NCBI RefSeq assembly: GCF_900215355.1
Contig: NZ_OBEA01000001.1
Span: 62,001-126,000 of the forward strand
DNA length: 64,000 nt
Reading direction: 5' to 3'
Source: Pseudooceanicola antarcticus
Lineage (GTDB): Bacteria; Pseudomonadota; Alphaproteobacteria; Rhodobacterales; Rhodobacteraceae
Shown piece after piece: positions 8,785 through 16,949 of the stretch (position 1 is its first letter; each line of letters begins with the position of its first letter). The translations under genes were made by a program, and so were the position numbers. The notes beneath the pieces are model-generated. The model saw only the letters and a program-made list of their open reading frames with translations. It was not told the DNA's origin and did no database searches.

Positions 8785-10064
8785 AGGCCCTCTCCACCCG
8801 AGGCCCGGTGCTCACCGGGCTCACGGCGCTGGTGATGCTGGTCGGCGGCTTCGGCAGCTGGTCTGCGCTCAGCCGGATCTCGGGGGCGGTGATCGCACCG
8901 GGCCTCATCGAGGTCGAAAGCAACCGCCAGGTGGTGCAGCACGGCGACGGCGGCCGGGTCTCGGCGCTGCTGGTCGAGGAGGGTCAGCAGGTGGCGCGGG
9001 GCGATCTGCTGATGCGGCTGGACGCGGCCCCGCTGAGGCCCGAGCTGGCGATCGTCGAAGGCCAGCTGTTTGAGCTGATGGCCCGCCGCGCCCGGCTGGA
9101 GGCCGAGCGCGATGGCGCGGGCGCGCTGACCTTCGAGCCCGAGCTTGCAGGCGCCGGTGCGGGTGCCGAGGCGCTGATGGCCGGTCAGCAAAGGCTCTTC
9201 GACACCCGCGCCCGCGCCGAGGCGCAGGAGGTTGCGCAACTGGAAAAACGGCAGGCCCAGATCCGGGCGCAGATTGCGGGGCTTGCCGCCCAGTCAGACG
9301 CCTTGCAGCAACAGGCGGGGCTGATCGCGGAAGAGCTTTCGGCCCAGCAGGCGCTCTATGACCGGGGGCTTGCTCAGCTGCCCCGGCTCCTGGCCCTGCG
9401 CCGCGAGGCCGCACGACAGGAGGGGCTCTTGGGGGATCTCGCCGCGCGCCAGGCCGAAGCCGAGGGGCGGATCACCGAGATCGAGCTGCAGGTGCTGGCC
9501 CGCGCCACCGCCAGGCGCGAGGAAGCCATTGCCGCCCTGCGCGACCTGCGCCTGCGCGAGATGGAGCTGGCCGAGCGCCGCCGCGCCCTGCGCGACAGGC
9601 TGGCCCGGCTTGAGGTGACGGCGCCGGTCTCGGGCGTGGTCCACGGATTGCGCGTCTTCGGCCCCGGCGCGGTGGTGCAACCCGCCGAGCCGCTGCTCTA
9701 CCTCGTGCCCCAGGACCGCCCGCTGCTGATCGCCGCGCGGGTCGAGCCGATCCACGTGGATGCGCTGCACATCGGCCAGGAGGTGCGGCTGCGCTTTTCG
9801 GGCTTCGACCGGCAGAGCACGCCGGAGCTTGCGGGCCAGCTGACCCGGCTCTCTGCCGATGCCTTCACCGACGAGGCCACGGGCCGCAGCTACTACCGCG
9901 CCGAGATCCGCCTCGCCGAGGGCGAGATCGCCCGCCTGCCCGAGGGTCTGACCCTGATCCCCGGCATGCCGGTCGAGGCCTTCCTGCGCACCGAAGACCG
10001 CACCCCGCTGGCCTATCTGGTCAAACCCTTCGGAGACTACGTGGCGAGGGCATTCCGGGAATGA
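8781..10064 (+). CDS. HlyD family type I secretion periplasmic adaptor
   Basis: Membrane-fusion protein linking the ABC exporter to a TolC-type outer-membrane channel, 427 aa. It has one N-terminal membrane segment (GLTALVMLVGGFGSWSAL). A lipoyl-like half motif follows (GLIEVESNRQVVQHGDGGRV), then a long coiled coil rich in A, E, Q and R (about residues 90-270). It ends with the second lipoyl half and barrel (VTAPVSGVVHGL, GQEVRLRFSGFD). It begins at a GTG overlapping the stop of the exporter gene, so the pair is coupled. No TolC or RTX gene is in the window. Confidence 0.92.
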   Translation: MKALSTRGPVLTGLTALVMLVGGFGSWSALSRISGAVIAPGLIEVESNRQVVQHGDGGRVSALLVEEGQQVARGDLLMRLDAAPLRPELAIVEGQLFELMARRARLEAERDGAGALTFEPELAGAGAGAEALMAGQQRLFDTRARAEAQEVAQLEKRQAQIRAQIAGLAAQSDALQQQAGLIAEELSAQQALYDRGLAQLPRLLALRREAARQEGLLGDLAARQAEAEGRITEIELQVLARATARREEAIAALRDLRLREMELAERRRALRDRLARLEVTAPVSGVVHGLRVFGPGAVVQPAEPLLYLVPQDRPLLIAARVEPIHVDALHIGQEVRLRFSGFDRQSTPELAGQLTRLSADAFTDEATGRSYYRAEIRLAEGEIARLPEGLTLIPGMPVEAFLRTEDRTPLAYLVKPFGDYVARAFRE

Positions 10065-10315
10065 CCCCCTGTGGGCGATCGCCGGGACGGCACTCATGGG
10101 CGGGCGTCGGCAGGACCCATGCCCCCTCTCGACGGCAGGGCCTCCGGCGCGTAGGGGCCGCGAAGATCTCGCGCGCCGGGGCAGGGCCCCGTGGCGACCG
10201 GCGCTTGGCCCGGCTTTGCGACAGCTTTGTGAAAGCCGCTTGACCCCATCCCTTCGCGCTTGCATTCGCACGGCCAGACACTAGCGTCGCGCGCAACAGT
10301 CGAAAGGAGCTTTGC

Positions 10316-10780
10316 ATGTCCAACGCCATCGAAACCCGCCTGGCCGAGCTGGGGATTTCCCTGCCCGAAGCCGCCGCCCCCGCCGCCAACTACGTGCCCT
10401 TCGTCAAGGTGGGCAACCTGGTCCATGTCTCGGGCCAGGTCAGCCAGGATGCTGACGGCCTGGTCAAGGGCAAGCTGGGTCACGACATGGAGCTCGAGGC
10501 CGGCGCCGCCGCCGCCAAGCTCTGCGCCATCGGCCTTCTGGCCCAGGCCAAGGCCGCCTGCGGTGGCGACCTGTCCAAGCTGAAGCGCGTTGTGAAGCTG
10601 ACCGGCTTCGTCAATTCCACGCTCGAGTTCACCGACCAGCCCAAGGTCGTCAACGGCGCCTCCGACTTCCTGGTCGAAGTGCTGGGCGACGCGGGTCGCC
10701 ATGCCCGCTCCGCCGTCTCTGCCGCTTCCCTGCCTTTCGGCGTGGCGGTCGAGATCGAAGGTATCTTCGAGGTCGAGTGA
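10316..10780 (+). CDS. RidA family protein (YjgF/YER057c/UK114)
   Basis: Probable 154-residue reactive enamine/imine deaminase. RidA proteins hydrolyse 2-aminoacrylate and related intermediates of amino-acid metabolism. Visible family features are VHVSGQVSQDADGL near the N-terminus, GKLGHDMELEAGAAAAKLCA, VVKLTGFVNST and HARSAVSAASLPFGVAVEIE at the end. An ideal AAAGGAG site precedes the ATG. It is followed after three bases by a glycerophosphodiesterase gene, so the two are probably co-transcribed. It belongs to the longer subgroup often seen in alphaproteobacteria. Confidence 0.9.
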   Translation: MSNAIETRLAELGISLPEAAAPAANYVPFVKVGNLVHVSGQVSQDADGLVKGKLGHDMELEAGAAAAKLCAIGLLAQAKAACGGDLSKLKRVVKLTGFVNSTLEFTDQPKVVNGASDFLVEVLGDAGRHARSAVSAASLPFGVAVEIEGIFEVE

Positions 10781-10783
10781 ACC

Positions 10784-11569
10784 ATGTCCGCTGAACTGAT
10801 GTCCCCCGCGCTGCCGGGGGACTTCCTGCGCCTGCCCGTCACCCACCGGGCGCTGCATGACCTGACCGATGGCCGCCCCGAGAACAGCGTCGAGGCGATC
10901 CTTGCCGCGGTTGACGCAGGCTACGGGATCGAGATCGACCTGCAGCTCTCTGCCAACGGCAAGGCCATGGTCTTTCACGACTACGAGCTCGACCGGGTGA
11001 CCGGCGAGACCGGCCCCGTCGACGCCCGCTCGGAAGCCCAGCTGAAGGCCATTCCGCTGACCGGCGGCACGGCCACGATCCCGACCTTCACCGAGGTTCT
11101 GGCGCTGGTCGCGGGCCGGGTCCCGCTGCTGGTGGAACTGAAGGACCAGGACAAGCGCGGCACCCATCCGTCCGGCACCCTGGAAGCGCAGGCCGCCGCG
11201 GCGGTCGCGGGCTACAAGGGCCCTCTGGCCTTCATGTCCTTCAACCCCGAGATGGTTGCCCGGATGGCCGAACTGGCACCCGACGTGCCGCGCGGACTCA
11301 CCACCTGCTCTTATGAAGGCGAGCACTTCGAGCACCTGAGCCCCGAGGCGAAGGCGCATCTGCAGGCGCTTGGCGATTTCGACCGCACGGGCTCCAGCTT
11401 CATCAGCCACGAGTGGAAGGACCTGGCCCGCGACAGCGTGCAGGCCCTGCGAACCCGTGGTCTGCCGGTGCTCTGCTGGACCCTGCGCAGCCCCGAGGAC
11501 GAGGTCCGCGCGCGCGCGCTTGCCGAGAATGTGACCTTCGAGGGCTACCTCTCGGCACTTCCTGCGTAA
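10784..11569 (+). CDS. Glycerophosphodiester phosphodiesterase family protein
   Basis: Probable cytoplasmic enzyme of 261 aa that cleaves glycerophosphodiesters to glycerol 3-phosphate and an alcohol. It has the GDPD start HRALHDLTDGRPENSVEAI (catalytic His and metal-binding Glu), GYGIEIDLQLSANGKAMVFHDYELDRVTG with metal ligands E, D and catalytic H (quoted in two overlapping parts of the protein), VPLLVELKD and a TIM-barrel C-terminus with LPVLCWTL. There is no signal peptide. It starts three bases after the RidA stop, which indicates an operon. Confidence 0.9.
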   Translation: MSAELMSPALPGDFLRLPVTHRALHDLTDGRPENSVEAILAAVDAGYGIEIDLQLSANGKAMVFHDYELDRVTGETGPVDARSEAQLKAIPLTGGTATIPTFTEVLALVAGRVPLLVELKDQDKRGTHPSGTLEAQAAAAVAGYKGPLAFMSFNPEMVARMAELAPDVPRGLTTCSYEGEHFEHLSPEAKAHLQALGDFDRTGSSFISHEWKDLARDSVQALRTRGLPVLCWTLRSPEDEVRARALAENVTFEGYLSALPA

Positions 11570-11624
11570 CCCAGGGCAGAAACGCTCTTGATCAAGGGGC
11601 GGGGCGGACCAGATTATCGACGAC

Positions 11625-12854
11625 ATGGAACGCCCCTCCCCCCCTTCCTCCGACGACAGCTCCGATGGCGGCGATGCCGCGATCGAGATCAGCACGATCC
11701 ACAGTCTCTCGGCCATTTCCCAGGCGGAGTGGGATGCCTGCGCCTGCCCCGAGGCAGCGGACGGCGGACGGCCCGACGACCCTTTCACCACATGGCGGTT
11801 CCTGAAGGCGCTCGAGGACAGCGGCTCGACCGGCTCTGCCACGGGGTGGGAGCCGCATTACCTGCTGGCCCGCCAGGACGGCGAGCTGATCGGCGTGGCG
11901 CCGCTCTATGCGAAGTCGCACAGCCAGGGCGAATACATCTTCGATTTCAACTGGGCCCATGCCTACGAGAACGCAGGCGGGCGCTATTACCCCAAGCTGC
12001 AGATCGCTGTGCCCTTCACACCGGCCACGGGGCGGCGCTTCCTGGCGCGACCGGGCCACGAGGCCGCGGCGATTGCCGCCCTGACCCAGGGCGCGGTGCA
12101 GATCGCGGCCGACAACGGCCTGTCCAGCCTGCATGTCACCTTCTGCACCGAGGCCGAGGCGATTGCCGGCGAACAGATGGGCCTGATGCGCCGCGCCAGC
12201 CAGCAGTTCCACTGGCTGAACCAGGGCTACGCAGATTTCGACGGTTTCCTGGCCGGGCTCTCGTCGCGCAAGCGCAAGAACATCCGCAAGGAGCGCCAGC
12301 AGGCCCAGGCCTTCGGCGGCGAGATCCGGGCGCTCACGGGTGACGACATCCGCCTCGAGCACTGGGACGACTTCTGGGCCTTCTACCAGGACACCGGCGC
12401 ACGGAAGTGGGGCACCCCCTACCTGACGCGGGAATTCTTCGAGATCGCCCATGACACCCTGCGGGACGACATGCTGCTGGTGCTGGCGGGCCATGGCGGG
12501 GACAACATCGCCGGCGCGCTGAACTTCATCGGCCGCGAGGCGCTTTATGGCCGCTACTGGGGCGCGCTGGAGCATCACCCCTGCCTGCATTTTGAACTGT
12601 GCTATTATCAGGCCATCGACTTCGCCATCGCCGAGGGCCTTGCCCGCGTCGAGGCCGGAGCCCAGGGAGAGCACAAGCTGGCGCGCGGCTACATGCCCAG
12701 CCTCACCCATTCGCTGCACTGGATCGCCGATCAGGGCTTTGCCCGCGCGGTGCGGCAATACCTGGACGCGGAGGCGCGGGCCATCGACGAGGAGGTCGAG
12801 GTACTGACCGCCTATGGCCCCTTCCGCCGCGACCGTCAGGAGGAACAGGAATGA
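11625..12854 (+). CDS. FemAB/GNAT-like protein (DUF482-type)
   Basis: A 409-residue protein of the FemAB-like/COG3146 group, predicted acyltransferases of unknown substrate. Typical blocks are DPFTTWRFLKALEDSGSTG near the start, YIFDFNWAHAYENAG, the basic LSSRKRKNIRKERQQA, FYQDTGARKWGTPYLTREFF, YGRYWGALEHHPCLHFELCY and EAGAQGEHKLARGYMP. The N-terminus (about 30 residues) is acidic and serine-rich. The stop overlaps the start of the following dehydratase gene by four bases. The biochemical role is not known from sequence alone. Confidence 0.85.
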   Translation: MERPSPPSSDDSSDGGDAAIEISTIHSLSAISQAEWDACACPEAADGGRPDDPFTTWRFLKALEDSGSTGSATGWEPHYLLARQDGELIGVAPLYAKSHSQGEYIFDFNWAHAYENAGGRYYPKLQIAVPFTPATGRRFLARPGHEAAAIAALTQGAVQIAADNGLSSLHVTFCTEAEAIAGEQMGLMRRASQQFHWLNQGYADFDGFLAGLSSRKRKNIRKERQQAQAFGGEIRALTGDDIRLEHWDDFWAFYQDTGARKWGTPYLTREFFEIAHDTLRDDMLLVLAGHGGDNIAGALNFIGREALYGRYWGALEHHPCLHFELCYYQAIDFAIAEGLARVEAGAQGEHKLARGYMPSLTHSLHWIADQGFARAVRQYLDAEARAIDEEVEVLTAYGPFRRDRQEEQE

Positions 12855-13144
12855 ACGATACCCTCGATCCGATCGTCCGCGACACCCTGCTGGGTCCGCT
12901 TTTTGAAACCGGCTGGAGCCTGGAAGAGGACGGCGACGTGCTGGCGAAGACCTTCACCTTCCAGGATTTCACCGAGGCCTTCGGCTTCATGGCACGGGCT
13001 GCGCTCTGGGCAGAGAAATGGGATCATCACCCGGACTGGAGCAACAGCTATTCTCGTGTCACTGTGCGACTGACAACTCATGACATGGGCGGCCTCACCG
13101 CCGCCGATGCGAAACTTGCACGCAAGATGGACCAGATCTGCTGA
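12851..13144 (+). CDS. Pterin-4a-carbinolamine dehydratase (PCD/DCoH)
   Basis: Small enzyme (97 aa) that dehydrates 4a-hydroxytetrahydrobiopterin, regenerating pterin cofactor after aromatic amino-acid hydroxylation. Visible motif: FTFQDFTEAFGFMARAALWA, then EKWDHHPDWSNSYSRVTVRL containing the active-site histidines, then LTTHDMGGLTAADAKLA. It overlaps the upstream gene (ATGA) and the downstream mechanosensitive channel gene (TGATG). No phenylalanine hydroxylase is nearby, so its partner reaction is unknown; a link to molybdopterin chemistry has been proposed for bacterial homologues. Confidence 0.93.
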   Translation: MNDTLDPIVRDTLLGPLFETGWSLEEDGDVLAKTFTFQDFTEAFGFMARAALWAEKWDHHPDWSNSYSRVTVRLTTHDMGGLTAADAKLARKMDQIC

Positions 13145-14016
13145 TGAACGAAGAACTAGACTCCCTGCTGTCGACCGAAATCTGGAACGGCAAGACCCTG
13201 GGCGACCTGCTGACACTGGACTTCCTGGCGGGTCTCGCCGGCAACGTGCTGGCAGCCCTGCTGATCCTCTTCCTGGGGTTCACCCTGGCCGGATGGGCCA
13301 AGCGCCGGATCACGAATATCTCGGAACGCTACGAGCAGCTCGACGATACTCTGTTTGAATTCCTCGGCTCGATCCTGCGCTACGCGGTGATCGCCTTCTC
13401 CTTCCTCTTCGTGCTGAACACCTTCGGGGTGCAGACCACCAGCGTCGTCGCCGTCATCGGTGCCGCCGGCCTGGCCATCGGCCTGGCCCTTCAGGGCACC
13501 CTGTCCAATGTCGCGGCGGGGGTGATGATCATCTTCTTCCGCCCGATCAAGAACGGCGATTTCGTCGAGGTCGCGGGGCAGATGGGTACGGTGAAGAACA
13601 TCAACCTGAACTTCACCGAACTGGCCAGCCTGACGAACTCCCAGATCATAATTCCCAACAGCGAGGTCTGGGGGAACACGATCACCAACTACTCAATCTA
13701 CCCCACACGGCGCGCCGAATGGACCTTCGGGGTGAGCTATGATGCCGACCTCAAGCAGGCCGAGACGATCATCCGGGATACCATCATGGCCGATGCCCGC
13801 GCCCACGCGGAACCCGAGCCCTTCATCCAGGTCAGCAACCTGGGCGATTTCTCGGTCGATTTCCTGGTGCGGGTCTGGTGCGACAGCGGCGATTACTTCG
13901 CCTTCACCAATGACATGAAGCGCAAGGTGAAAGAGGCGCTGGACGCGGGCGGAGTGGACATCCCCTTCCCGACGCGAACGCTGTTGCAGCCCGACATGGG
14001 CAAGGCAGAGAGCTGA
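13144..14016 (+). CDS. MscS family mechanosensitive ion channel
   Basis: Inner-membrane channel of 290 aa that opens on membrane tension to release solutes during hypo-osmotic shock. Three membrane segments are visible: LAGLAGNVLAALLILFLGF, ILRYAVIAFSFLFVLNTFG and the pore helix VVAVIGAAGLAIGLALQGTL. A beta domain follows (FRPIKNGDFVEVAGQMGTVK, IIIPNSEVWGNTITNYS), then the soluble alpha/beta domain ending DIPFPTRTLL. This is the small MscS form. It is the last gene of the run starting at RidA and is followed by a strong terminator. Confidence 0.95.
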   Translation: MNEELDSLLSTEIWNGKTLGDLLTLDFLAGLAGNVLAALLILFLGFTLAGWAKRRITNISERYEQLDDTLFEFLGSILRYAVIAFSFLFVLNTFGVQTTSVVAVIGAAGLAIGLALQGTLSNVAAGVMIIFFRPIKNGDFVEVAGQMGTVKNINLNFTELASLTNSQIIIPNSEVWGNTITNYSIYPTRRAEWTFGVSYDADLKQAETIIRDTIMADARAHAEPEPFIQVSNLGDFSVDFLVRVWCDSGDYFAFTNDMKRKVKEALDAGGVDIPFPTRTLLQPDMGKAES

Positions 14017-14017
14017 A

Positions 14018-14048
14018 AGAAAAGGGGTCGCCAAGGCGACCCCTTTTT
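14018..14048 (+). terminator. Rho-independent terminator after mscS-like gene
   Basis: A perfect stem AAAAGGGGTCGCC (14020-14032), loop AA, then GGCGACCCC followed by TTTTT at about 14044-14048. It closes the ridA-to-MscS transcription unit, and its A-tract on the other side would make it partly bidirectional. Confidence 0.93.
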
Positions 14049-14114
14049 ACGTCAGGCCTGTCCAGCCCTCAGCCTGTCCGGTCCGGCGGTTTGCCAGCGG
14101 CCTGCAGGACGGGC

Positions 14115-14747
14115 TCAGTAGTCCCCCCAGCCCGCCGCGCCGCCGACGACCACCTTGGTCATCCGGTCCAGAAGCGGCTGCACCGCGCCTTCCTCGGCCA
14201 GTTGCAGGCTCTCCTGCAGCAGGGTCTCATATTCCACCCGCGCCTCGGACAGGGCGTTGAAGTTCGGGTGCAGGCACCAGCGCACATGGCGCCAATAGGC
14301 AGAACGCAGGGCCTTGGCGACGATATGGTCCGCGACCAGCATCATCATCGCCTCGAGTTGCGCGGCCAGGGATTGCACCAGGTAGGTATCGGGCTCGCCA
14401 GAGAGCTCAAGCAGGCGAATGGCGTCGCGAATGCGGTCCAGCACCTGCGGCGGCACCGAGACATCGGGGATAGGACATTGCGCAGCAGCCCCCAGCAGGG
14501 CGCGGAAGGCGCGGACATCGCTCCTGCGGTTGGCGGCAACCAGCGGCGGAGCGATGGTCCCCACGCCCGAGCGCGTCTCGACCAGGTTCTCGTAGGACAG
14601 CATCTGTAACACTTGGCGAATCGGAGTTCTCGAGACACCGAACTCGGTGGCCAGCTGGCCCTCGTGAAGCACGATGTTGCTGTCCTGCCCGTTCAGGCAG
14701 ATTCTTTCCCGGATGACGGTCGCGATCTCGTCGTTGGTCTTGCGCAT
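14115..14747 (-). CDS. GntR family transcriptional regulator
   Basis: A 210-residue regulator with an N-terminal winged helix: QLATEFGVSRTPIRQVLQML, then YENLVETRSGVGTIAPP. The helical C-terminal half resembles a short FCD domain but lacks a clear set of metal-binding histidines (HVRWCLHPNF is the only rich stretch). The ATG at 14747 is preferred over a GTG three codons upstream. Its promoter side faces a 420-base gap with two palindromes at 14946-14973. Target genes are unknown; the neighbours are unrelated housekeeping genes. Confidence 0.85.
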   Translation of the reverse strand: MRKTNDEIATVIRERICLNGQDSNIVLHEGQLATEFGVSRTPIRQVLQMLSYENLVETRSGVGTIAPPLVAANRRSDVRAFRALLGAAAQCPIPDVSVPPQVLDRIRDAIRLLELSGEPDTYLVQSLAAQLEAMMMLVADHIVAKALRSAYWRHVRWCLHPNFNALSEARVEYETLLQESLQLAEEGAVQPLLDRMTKVVVGGAAGWGDY

Positions 14748-14945
14748 ATGTCTCACTACTTCGCCCTGCCGGACGCGTATGGCGCGACCGGGTCGGTATG
14801 TTTCGCTACCGGGGGGTTATATGAAGCTTTAGGAGCAGTGGCAACGCGAAGATACACGCTAAGGGCGAGTCATCCGCCTCTCGCCGGGGCGACCCGGCGT
14901 AAGCCAATCCGCCCTTGCCACCCGGCAAGGCATTGACCGCCAACA

Positions 14946-14973
14946 TGTATACAGCTAGGTGACCCACGGGTCA
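14946..14973. promoter_or_regulatory. Two adjacent palindromes upstream of the GntR gene
   Basis: TGTATACA (14946-14953) is a perfect 8-bp palindrome of the kind bound by GntR-type regulators. Six bases on lies TGACCCACGGGTCA (14960-14973), with perfect 6-bp arms around a 2-base centre. They are about 200 bases upstream of the GntR start. A regulatory role is inferred only from symmetry and location. Confidence 0.3.
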
Positions 14974-15094
14974 TCCCGATGGGACCGGGCTGGCCCGCAT
15001 GTACCCCCGCGCCGATGTGTTAACCGGAAATTCCTGCCGGTATCGGTGCATTCGGGTGCAGGCTAAGAAGCGCCGCTCGGGACAGCGGGGCTTC

Positions 15095-15124
15095 GGCGTC
15101 CGGGGCCGCAAGGCTCCGGACGCC
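15095..15124 (-). terminator. Hairpin 3' of the peroxiredoxin gene
   Basis: Nine-base arms GGCGTCCGG / CCGGACGCC (15095-15103 and 15116-15124) extend inward through a G-T mismatch to GCC-GCAA-GGC, closed by a GNRA loop. It sits 47 bases beyond the peroxiredoxin stop on the minus strand. There is no T-tract, so it may stabilise or process the 3' end rather than terminate by itself. Confidence 0.45.
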
Positions 15125-15170
15125 ACACTCTTCCCGCCGGGCCCCCGCAAGGGGCGCGCAGCGGAACAGC

Positions 15171-15658
15171 TCAGAGCGCCGAGAGCAGCGCCTCGCCGGC
15201 CGAGATCTCGCAGGTGCCGGGGCTCTCTTCCACGTGCAGCAGGGTGACCACGCCGTCCTCGACCACCATCGAGAACCGCTTCGAGCGGTCGATCAGCCCG
15301 ACCGGCGGTGCCGAGAAGTCGAGGCCGATGGCCTTGATGAAGTCTGCGCTCGGATCGCCGAGGAAGGTCAGCCCGGCCTTCGCCGCGCCGGTGGACTCGG
15401 CCCAGGCCCCCATGACGAAGGGGTCATTGGCCGAGACGCAGATGATCTCGTCCACGCCCTTCTCGGCGAAGGACGGAGCGGTGCGGATGTAGCTGGGCAC
15501 ATGGGCGGTCGAGCAGACGCCGGTATAGGCTCCCGGCAGGCCGAAAATCACAACCTTGCGGCCCTTGGTCTTCTCGGCGAGAGCGACCGGCGCGGGGCCT
15601 TCCGCGGTCAGGTCAGCAGGGTCGCCTCGGGAAGCTTGTCTCCGGTCTTAACACTCAT
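15171..15658 (-). pseudogene. Peroxiredoxin (Prx5-type redoxin), frameshifted near the N-terminus
   Basis: Thiol peroxidase of the Prx5/AhpE-like redoxin group. The main frame carries KVVIFGLPGAYTGVCSTAHV with the peroxidatic Cys, VDEIICVSANDPFVMGAWAE, FSAPPVGLIDRSKRFSM and ESPGTCEISAGEALL. The expected N-terminus MSVKTGDKLPEATLLT starts at the ATG at 15658, but runs into TGA after 16 codons. Adding one base at about 15610-15613 joins it to LTAEGPAPVALAEKTKGRKV with the right family length. This is therefore a one-base deletion, either real or a sequencing error. Without it, the only start is a GTG at 15551, inside the first strand, giving 126 aa that lack the N-terminal part of the fold. Confidence 0.85.
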
Positions 15659-15740
15659 CGGTATGTCCTGTGCTGGTTTGCGTTTCGCTGTCGAATGCAT
15701 ATAGCTTCCCGCGAACCAACAGCCAGCGGGAGATCCCAAA

Positions 15741-16949
15741 ATGCCTCATATTGCCGTGATCGGTGCCGGACAGGCAGGCGCTTCGCTGGTGGCAAGGCTG
15801 CGCACCAAGGGCTTCGACGGAGAGATCACCCTGATCGGGGCCGAGCCGGTGCCCCCCTACCAGCGCCCGCCCCTGTCGAAGAAATTCCTGCTGGGCGAAA
15901 TGGCAGAGGAACGGCTCTACCTGCGGCCCGCCGCCTGGTACGCAGAGAACGGCATCACCCTGCGCATGGGCGATGCGGTCGAGGCGCTCATGCCCGCCGC
16001 CCGCGAGATCGTCCTGGGCGGCGAGGTGCTGCACTATGACCAGCTGGCGCTGACCACAGGCGCCCTGCCCCGCCACCTGCCCGCCGCCATCGGCGGAGAC
16101 CTGGGCAATGTCTTCGGGGTCCGCAACCTCGCCGACATCGAGATCATGGCACCCCACGTCCGTCCCGGCGCCCGCGCGCTGATCATTGGCGGCGGCTACA
16201 TCGGGCTCGAGGCCGCCGCCGTGGCCGCCTCGAAGGGTGTCCAGGTGACACTGATCGAGATGGCGCCGCGCATCCTGCAACGGGTCGCCGCCGCCGAGAC
16301 CTCGGACTACTTCCGCGCCCTGCACCAGGCCAACGGGGTGACGATCCTCGAAAGCACCGGCCTGGAACGCCTGCTGGGCGACCGCGATGTCACCGGCGCG
16401 GTCCTCAGCGACGGCACCCACCTGGACGTGGATTTCGTCGTCGTCGGCACCGGCATCCTGCCGGACGAGGGCCTGGCCGAGGACGCGGGCCTCAGGATCG
16501 AGAACGGCATCGCCTGCGATGCGCAGTGCCGCACCTCGGATGCGGCCATCTGGGCCGCGGGCGATTGCGCCTCCTTCCCCTGGCGGGGCGGACGGCTGCG
16601 GCTTGAGAGCGTGCAGAACGCCATCGACATGGCGGAATGCGCCGCCGACAACATGCTGGGGCTGGAACGCGACTACGACCCCAAGCCCTGGTTCTGGTCC
16701 GACCAATACGACGTGAAACTTCAGATCGCCGGGTTGAACACCGGCTACGACCGGCTGGTCACCCGCCGCGACGACAAGGGCGCGCGCTCGCATTGGTACT
16801 TTGCCGGAGACCAGCTGCTGGCGGTGGACGCGATGAACGACCCGCGCGGCTACATGGTCGGCAAGCGCCTGATCGACGCCGGGCGCACCGCCGACCCGGC
16901 AAGGATCGCGGACCCCTCGGTGGACCTCAAGGAGCTGATGAAGGGCTGA
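15741..16949 (+). CDS. FAD-dependent oxidoreductase (ferredoxin/rubredoxin reductase type)
   Basis: Pyridine-nucleotide disulfide-oxidoreductase fold of 402 aa, resembling putidaredoxin or ferredoxin reductases that pass electrons from NAD(P)H to an iron-sulfur protein. It has an FAD motif at the N-terminus (HIAVIGAGQAGASLVARLR), the YQRPPLSK block, the NAD motif ALIIGGGYIGLEAAAVAA and the second FAD motif AAIWAAGDCASFPWRG. The C-terminal domain is of the reductase type (WFWSDQYDVKLQIAGL). No ferredoxin or oxygenase lies next to it. Its stop overlaps the rsmD start (TGATG). Confidence 0.9.
   Translation: MPHIAVIGAGQAGASLVARLRTKGFDGEITLIGAEPVPPYQRPPLSKKFLLGEMAEERLYLRPAAWYAENGITLRMGDAVEALMPAAREIVLGGEVLHYDQLALTTGALPRHLPAAIGGDLGNVFGVRNLADIEIMAPHVRPGARALIIGGGYIGLEAAAVAASKGVQVTLIEMAPRILQRVAAAETSDYFRALHQANGVTILESTGLERLLGDRDVTGAVLSDGTHLDVDFVVVGTGILPDEGLAEDAGLRIENGIACDAQCRTSDAAIWAAGDCASFPWRGGRLRLESVQNAIDMAECAADNMLGLERDYDPKPWFWSDQYDVKLQIAGLNTGYDRLVTRRDDKGARSHWYFAGDQLLAVDAMNDPRGYMVGKRLIDAGRTADPARIADPSVDLKELMKG

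Larger units (their letters stand above)
14757..15170. other. Gene-free region between GntR and peroxiredoxin
   Basis: About 410 bases without a credible gene. It includes AT-richer stretches near 14811-14850, two palindromes at 14946-14973 and a long hairpin at 15095-15124. A possible small frame at 14999-15247 on the plus strand overlaps the peroxiredoxin gene and has no family features, so it is not called. The region probably holds the promoter of the leftward GntR gene and the 3' end of the leftward peroxiredoxin transcript. Confidence 0.6.

Noticed and set aside
10096-10284. Small plus-strand open frame between the HlyD and RidA genes
   Set aside because: No ribosome-binding site at its start, strongly arginine- and glycine-rich translation, and no family signal; the 251-base gap is more likely a promoter region for ridA.
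14999-15247. Small plus-strand open frame near the peroxiredoxin 3' end
   Set aside because: Overlaps the peroxiredoxin coding region and the hairpin at 15095-15124, with no recognisable protein features.
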